Of a stretch of DNA of 10,123 nt, positions 6,722 through 10,123 are shown in pieces. Position numbers and translations under genes: made by a program. The notes below the pieces were generated by a model. The model had not been told where the DNA came from, ran no database searches, and worked only from the letters and a program-made list of their open reading frames with translations. Origin of the DNA: Rhodospirillaceae bacterium UBA3470 (GTDB taxonomy: Bacteria > Pseudomonadota > Alphaproteobacteria > Rhodospirillales > Casp-alpha2); contig DFRF01000112.1 of NCBI GenBank assembly GCA_002378125.1, forward strand, positions 1 through 10,123. Reading direction: 5' to 3'. Position 1 is the stretch's first letter; each line of letters begins with the position of its first letter.

Positions 6722-7693
6722 CTAGCCGCCCGAAACTTCCAATGCGGCTTGCCGGGCGGTTCGCAACGTTTGGAAATCATCGTCGGCATGATAGCTGGAC
6801 CGTGTCAATGGGGTTGATGCCACATGCAGGAAGCCTTTAGCGAGGCCGATGCGTTTATATTCTGCAAATTCGTCCGGTGTGACGAAGCGGTCGATGGGCG
6901 CGTGGCGCAGGGTTGGCGAGAGATATTGACCAATAGTCAGGAAATCTACGTCGGCGGAGCGAAGATCGTCCATGACCTGCAGGACCTCCGCCTTCTCTTC
7001 GCCTAAACCGACCATGATTCCGGATTTGGTGAACACCATGGGGTCCAGCTCCTTCGCCCGTGCCAGAATCTTCAAGGAATGAAAATACCGCGCGCCCGGC
7101 CGGATCGTGGGATACAGACGCGGTACGGTCTCCAAATTGTGGTTGAAGACATCGGGCTTAGCGGCGATGACGTTTTCCAGCGCGCTATCGGGTTTGTCGC
7201 GGAAATCTGGCGTCAAAATCTCCACTGTTGTGTCCCGCGAGATCTCGTGGATGCGGGTGATGCATTGGACAAATTGTTCGGCGCCGCCGTCGTCTAGGTC
7301 GTCGCGGTCCACGGACGTGATCACCACGTGGCGCATTCCCATCTTAGAGACGGAAATAGCCAGATTCTCGGGCTCCATGGGGTCAACCATGTTGGGTTTG
7401 CCTGTGGCCACGTTGCAGAATGCGCAGGCCCGGGTGCAAATATCGCCCAGGATCATCACCGTGGCGTGCCGTGCCGACCAACATTCACCAATGTTGGGGC
7501 ACGCGGCCTCCTCGCAGACCGTATGCAGATTAGCTTCGCGCATAAGTTTGCGCGTCTCGTTGTATTCTTGCGAGTTGGGCGCCTTGACGCGGATCCAATC
7601 GGGTTTCCGCTGCACCGGATTGGGCGCGTTCTTAGCCTTTTCCGGGTGCCGAAGGCGATCCCCTTTACGGGGTAGATTTTTAACGCTGCTCAT
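6722..7693 (-). CDS. lipA: Lipoyl synthase
   Basis: Radical-SAM enzyme that inserts two sulfur atoms into protein-bound octanoyl groups to make lipoyl cofactors, here presumably on the E2 subunit encoded upstream. Numbering is from ATG 7693 (323 aa). The auxiliary cluster cysteines are C60, C65 and C71 (VCEEAACPNIGECW). The radical-SAM CxxxCxxC is C86, C90, C93 (CTRACAFC). The C-terminal RSSYHA (298-303) supplies the serine ligand of the auxiliary cluster. All key residues are present and length is typical. An in-frame GTG at 7714 would lengthen it by 7 residues, but ATG 7693 overlaps the stop of the 61-aa ORF as ATGA (7690-7693), which favours coupled initiation there. lpdA, the 61-aa ORF, lipA and the dioxygenase gene lie head to tail on the minus strand. 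Confidence 0.97.
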   Translation of the reverse strand: MSSVKNLPRKGDRLRHPEKAKNAPNPVQRKPDWIRVKAPNSQEYNETRKLMREANLHTVCEEAACPNIGECWSARHATVMILGDICTRACAFCNVATGKPNMVDPMEPENLAISVSKMGMRHVVITSVDRDDLDDGGAEQFVQCITRIHEISRDTTVEILTPDFRDKPDSALENVIAAKPDVFNHNLETVPRLYPTIRPGARYFHSLKILARAKELDPMVFTKSGIMVGLGEEKAEVLQVMDDLRSADVDFLTIGQYLSPTLRHAPIDRFVTPDEFAEYKRIGLAKGFLHVASTPLTRSSYHADDDFQTLRTARQAALEVSGG

Positions 7694-7875
7694 GGCTTTA
7701 AGATAGGTTCCCACGCCCGATTTGTCATAGTGTTGGTGTTACGTTCCAACAGCCGGTTGTAAGCGCTGCGCAAGCGAGCCAAATCTTCGTCTGGTAGCTT
7801 GAAACCGAGCGGAATGCCGATCCCGTTTGCCCGGCAGAGGACGACTTCTTGATCGGTCAAGCGAGTACTTGTCAT
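7690..7875 (-). CDS. Small 61-aa ORF between lpdA and lipA, phytanoyl-CoA dioxygenase N-terminus-like
   Basis: ATG 7875 lies 6 bases after the lpdA stop, and the TGA at 7690-7692 overlaps the lipA ATG. The frame therefore fills the gap exactly and is probably translated. The first 45 residues (RLTDQEVVLCRANGIGIPLG, then KLPDEDLARLRSAYNRLLERN) recall the N-terminal helix-strand-helix of PhyH-type phytanoyl-CoA dioxygenases, usually written LT.EQV..Y...GY...P...L..E...LR..L..L. The iron-binding domain that should follow (HxD...H, about 200 residues) is absent. It may be a truncated remnant kept to couple lpdA with lipA translation, or an independent small protein. The PhyH resemblance is from memory of the family pattern and is not certain. 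The Shine-Dalgarno is weak (TAGG). Confidence 0.6.
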   Translation of the reverse strand: MTSTRLTDQEVVLCRANGIGIPLGFKLPDEDLARLRSAYNRLLERNTNTMTNRAWEPILKP

Positions 7876-7881
7876 GGTGGC

Positions 7882-9285
7882 CTACATGTGTATCACGCGG
7901 TCATAAGCGTCGAGTACTGACTCGTGCATCATCTCAGATAGAGTCGGATGCGGGAAGACCGTGTGCATGAGGTCTTCTTCCGTGGTCTCAAGACCCATTG
8001 CGATCACGTAGCCCTGGATCAGCTCGGTAACCTCGGCGCCGACCATGTGCGCACCCAGAAGCTCTCCCGTCTTCTTGTTAAAGATAGTTTTGATCATGCC
8101 ATCCGGTTCGCCGAGCGCGATGGCCTTCCCGTTGCCGATGAAGGAGAAGCGACCGATCTTGACCTCGTAACCAGCCTTTTTTGCATTGGCTTCCGTCAGG
8201 CCGACGCTGGCGACTTGTGGGTAGCAATAAGTGCAGCCCGGAATATGCTCTTTTTTCATAGGATGCGTATCCAGGCCGGCGATATTCTCGATACAAATGA
8301 CACCCTCGTGCTCGGCCTTGTGGGCCAGCATGGGCGGGCCGGCGACGTCGCCGATGGCGTAAACGCCGGGTTCCGCCGTGCGGCTGTGGCCATCGATGAC
8401 AATGCAGCCCCTATCGGTCTTCACTTTGGTAGTTTCTAGCCCGATGTCCTCGATGTTACCAACGACCCCGACAGCTGAGATCACCCGGTCGACGGTGATC
8501 TGTTGCGTCTTGCCTTTCGAGTCCTCAACCGTGCAGGTGACCGAGTTGGCCGTCTTGTCGAGCTTTGTTACCTTAGCGCCGGTCATGACTTTCATACCGT
8601 GCTTTTCAAACTGATTGTGAGCGATTTTAGCGATCTCGGCGTCTTCCACGGGGAGCACCTGGTCCATTACTTCGACCACCGTCACATCGGATCCCAGGCT
8701 ATTGAAAAAGCTTGCAAACTCTATCCCAATGGCTCCCGAGCCGATGACTAATAGCGACTTCGGCATGGTGTCCGGCACGAGAGCTTCGAAGTAGGTCCAC
8801 ACGAGCTTACCATCGGGCTCCAGCCCGGGTAGGGTTCGCGGCCGCGAACCCGTGGCAATGATGATGTGATTACCGGTCAGGCTCGGGGCCGCCTTGCCGT
8901 CTGGGGCCGTCACGTCGACTTTCCCCGGCCCGTTCAGTCTGGCCGTCCCATCGATTACTGTTACATTGTTCTTTTTTAACAGGTGCCCAACGCCGGCGTT
9001 AAGCTGTTTGGAGATGCCGCGAGAGCGTTCTACAACCTTTTTCAAGTCAAAAGACGCCTTTCCGACACTCAGGCCATAGTCACCCGCGTGCTTGATGAAG
9101 TCGTAAATCTCAGCCGTCCGCAGCAGCGCCTTGGTTGGAATGCAACCCCAGTTCAGGCATATGCCACCGAGATGTTTTTTCTCGATAATGGCCGTCTTCA
9201 TGCCCAATTGCGCGGCCCGGATGGCCGTAACGTAGCCGCCTGGGCCCGCACCGATGATGATGATGTCGAAGTTGGTATTAGCCAT
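7882..9285 (-). CDS. lpdA: Dihydrolipoyl dehydrogenase (E3)
   Basis: FAD enzyme that reoxidises dihydrolipoyl groups of the 2-oxoacid dehydrogenase complexes and passes electrons to NAD+. The 467-aa length is typical. The FAD-binding site is IGAGPGG (residues 11-17), the redox disulfide is C43/C48 in CLNWGC, the NAD-binding site is IGSGAIG (181-187), and the second FAD motif is GVYAIGDVAG (307-316). The C-terminal HPTLSE (H446, E451) is the catalytic dyad contributed across the dimer. All are intact. ATG 9285 has AAGGAG 7 bases upstream. It lies 16 bases downstream of the E2 gene, so it is most likely the E3 dedicated to pyruvate dehydrogenase, though it may be shared with other complexes. 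Confidence 0.97.
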   Translation of the reverse strand: MANTNFDIIIIGAGPGGYVTAIRAAQLGMKTAIIEKKHLGGICLNWGCIPTKALLRTAEIYDFIKHAGDYGLSVGKASFDLKKVVERSRGISKQLNAGVGHLLKKNNVTVIDGTARLNGPGKVDVTAPDGKAAPSLTGNHIIIATGSRPRTLPGLEPDGKLVWTYFEALVPDTMPKSLLVIGSGAIGIEFASFFNSLGSDVTVVEVMDQVLPVEDAEIAKIAHNQFEKHGMKVMTGAKVTKLDKTANSVTCTVEDSKGKTQQITVDRVISAVGVVGNIEDIGLETTKVKTDRGCIVIDGHSRTAEPGVYAIGDVAGPPMLAHKAEHEGVICIENIAGLDTHPMKKEHIPGCTYCYPQVASVGLTEANAKKAGYEVKIGRFSFIGNGKAIALGEPDGMIKTIFNKKTGELLGAHMVGAEVTELIQGYVIAMGLETTEEDLMHTVFPHPTLSEMMHESVLDAYDRVIHM

Positions 9286-9292
9286 GGTTCGG

Positions 9293-9298
9293 CTCCTT
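9293..9298 (-). promoter_or_regulatory. Strong ribosome-binding site of lpdA
   Basis: The complement reads AAGGAG, 7 bases upstream of ATG 9285 and within the 16-base gap after the E2 stop. This is the best Shine-Dalgarno in the operon and supports the chosen start. Confidence 0.75.
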
Positions 9299-9301
9299 AC
9301 C

Positions 9302-10123
9302 CTAAAGCATCAGCAGCGAAGGGGCTTCTAGGATACCCTTCAGTTCCTTGGTAAAGGTGGCCGCCGTAGCACCATCGATGCAGCGGTGATCGACCGCCAG
9401 CGTCAACGTCATCATGGTAGCGATGGTCAGGGCCCCATCCTTGACCACGGCGCGCTGTTCGCCGGCACCGACCGATAGAATACCGCCCTGAGGTGGATTG
9501 ATGATGGAGTTAAAGGACTTCACGCCAAACATGCCGAGGTTCGACACGGTGAATGTGCCGCCTTGGAATTCCTCGGGCATCAGCTTGCCGAGGCGAGCCT
9601 TTTGTGCCAATTCCTTGGCGGTCTCGGAAATGGCTCGGAGCCCCTTGTTTCCCGCATCATGGATAATTGGCGTAATCAGGCCGCCATCAATGGCCACCGC
9701 CATTGCGACGTCCTGGCGCTTGAACTTCAAGATCGCCTCGTCCGTGTAGGTGACGTTGCAATCGGGCTGCAGTTTTAGGGTAAGCGCCACGGCCTTGATG
9801 ATAAAGTCGTTAACTGAAATCTTGTAATCGGCTCCATCGCGGCTGTTGAGCTGCTTGCGGACCCTCAATAGTTCGTCGATCTGTACATCGAAGTTGACGT
9901 TGAAGTGCGGAATGTCACGGGCTGCCCCAGTCAGGCGTGTGGCGATAATCTTGCGTATGGATGAGTTTGGCATAGCTTCGTATTCGGGCATGTAGGCCAT
10001 GACCGGATCGTCGGCGGTAAGGGCAGGTGTGGTGGGTGCGTTAGCCGCAGTGACGACGGGCGCGCCCTTGCTGTTGCCGGAAGCCAAGGCCGCTTCAATG
10101 TCGCGCCTAATCACCCGGCCGTG
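9302..10123 (-). CDS. pdhC: Dihydrolipoyllysine-residue acetyltransferase, pyruvate dehydrogenase E2 (5' end beyond window)
   Basis: The frame is open to the right edge, leaving 273 residues. The first visible ones, HGRVIRRDIEAAL, are the end of the peripheral subunit-binding domain (typically GPxGRVxxxDIxxAL), so the GTG at 10114 is an internal valine and not a start. The lipoyl domain(s) lie outside the window. A flexible Ala/Pro/Thr linker follows (about 14-40), then the complete trimer-forming catalytic domain. This begins near SSIRKIIATRLTGAARDIPHF and ends with the active-site motif DHRCIDGA (H246, D250 of the visible part). GGTFTVSNLGMFGVKSF is the usual catalytic-core signature. It transfers acetyl from lipoamide to CoA. 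The symbol assumes the pyruvate complex: GTFTVSNLGMFGVKSFNSIINPPQ and the neighbouring lipA favour this over 2-oxoglutarate E2 (sucB). E1 genes should lie to the right. Confidence 0.93.
   Translation of the reverse strand, partial: HGRVIRRDIEAALASGNSKGAPVVTAANAPTTPALTADDPVMAYMPEYEAMPNSSIRKIIATRLTGAARDIPHFNVNFDVQIDELLRVRKQLNSRDGADYKISVNDFIIKAVALTLKLQPDCNVTYTDEAILKFKRQDVAMAVAIDGGLITPIIHDAGNKGLRAISETAKELAQKARLGKLMPEEFQGGTFTVSNLGMFGVKSFNSIINPPQGGILSVGAGEQRAVVKDGALTIATMMTLTLAVDHRCIDGATAATFTKELKGILEAPSLLML

Noticed and set aside
6275..6817. Plus-strand 180-codon frame
   Set aside because: It is antisense to the dioxygenase and the end of lipA, with no recognisable domain.
7694..7714. GTG-initiated 7-residue extension of lipA
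   Set aside because: The ATG at 7693 forms an ATGA overlap with the preceding stop, and the extension overlaps the coding part of the 61-aa ORF without a better ribosome-binding site.

Overview
The window looks like a core-genome stretch of an alphaproteobacterium, probably of the Rhodospirillales type. It is moderately GC-rich. The order PDH E2 - lipoamide dehydrogenase - lipoyl synthase on one strand, with RatA/Coq10-like, PncC (CinA C-terminal) and PgpA genes nearby, is a familiar alphaproteobacterial neighbourhood. The pairing of a bactofilin with a membrane-anchored M23 peptidase is also typical. The taxonomic call is inferred from gene order and protein style, not from a marker gene. 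I see no tRNA, rRNA, CRISPR array, insertion sequence or prophage gene.

Left part (1-1756, minus strand): an M23/LytM peptidase with an N-terminal cytoplasmic segment, one membrane span, a long coiled coil and an intact metallopeptidase domain. Its 3' end overlaps the start of a bactofilin gene that runs off the left edge. Together they form a cell-shape module. A 258-base divergent intergenic region (1757-2014) follows. It contains one near-palindrome and several short inverted repeats. Next come pgpA and pncC on the plus strand, coupled by an ATGA overlap. A 176-base convergent spacer (3010-3185) separates them from ratA.

Middle (3186-6697): ratA (minus) is divergent from a plus-strand TrmA/RlmD-family RNA (uracil-C5) methyltransferase. 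The methyltransferase is followed 11 bases later by a TetR-type HTH protein whose C-terminus resembles COQ9. Convergent to it is an Fe(II)/2-oxoglutarate dioxygenase of the TauD/TfdA fold, which follows lipA on the minus strand.

Right part (6722-10123, minus strand, read right to left): the E2 acetyltransferase of pyruvate dehydrogenase (5' end cut by the window), lpdA (E3), a 61-aa ORF, lipA, then the dioxygenase. Gaps are 16, 6, -4 and 24 bases, so these five probably form one operon. E2 carries lipoyl groups, LipA inserts the sulfurs that complete them, and E3 reoxidises them, so the core of the operon is one functional unit. The less expected members are the 61-aa ORF, which looks like the N-terminal piece of a phytanoyl-CoA-dioxygenase-like protein, and the TauD-like dioxygenase. 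I found no convincing wholly new system. The most worthwhile leads are the dioxygenase-like additions to the lipoate operon and the COQ9-like regulator.
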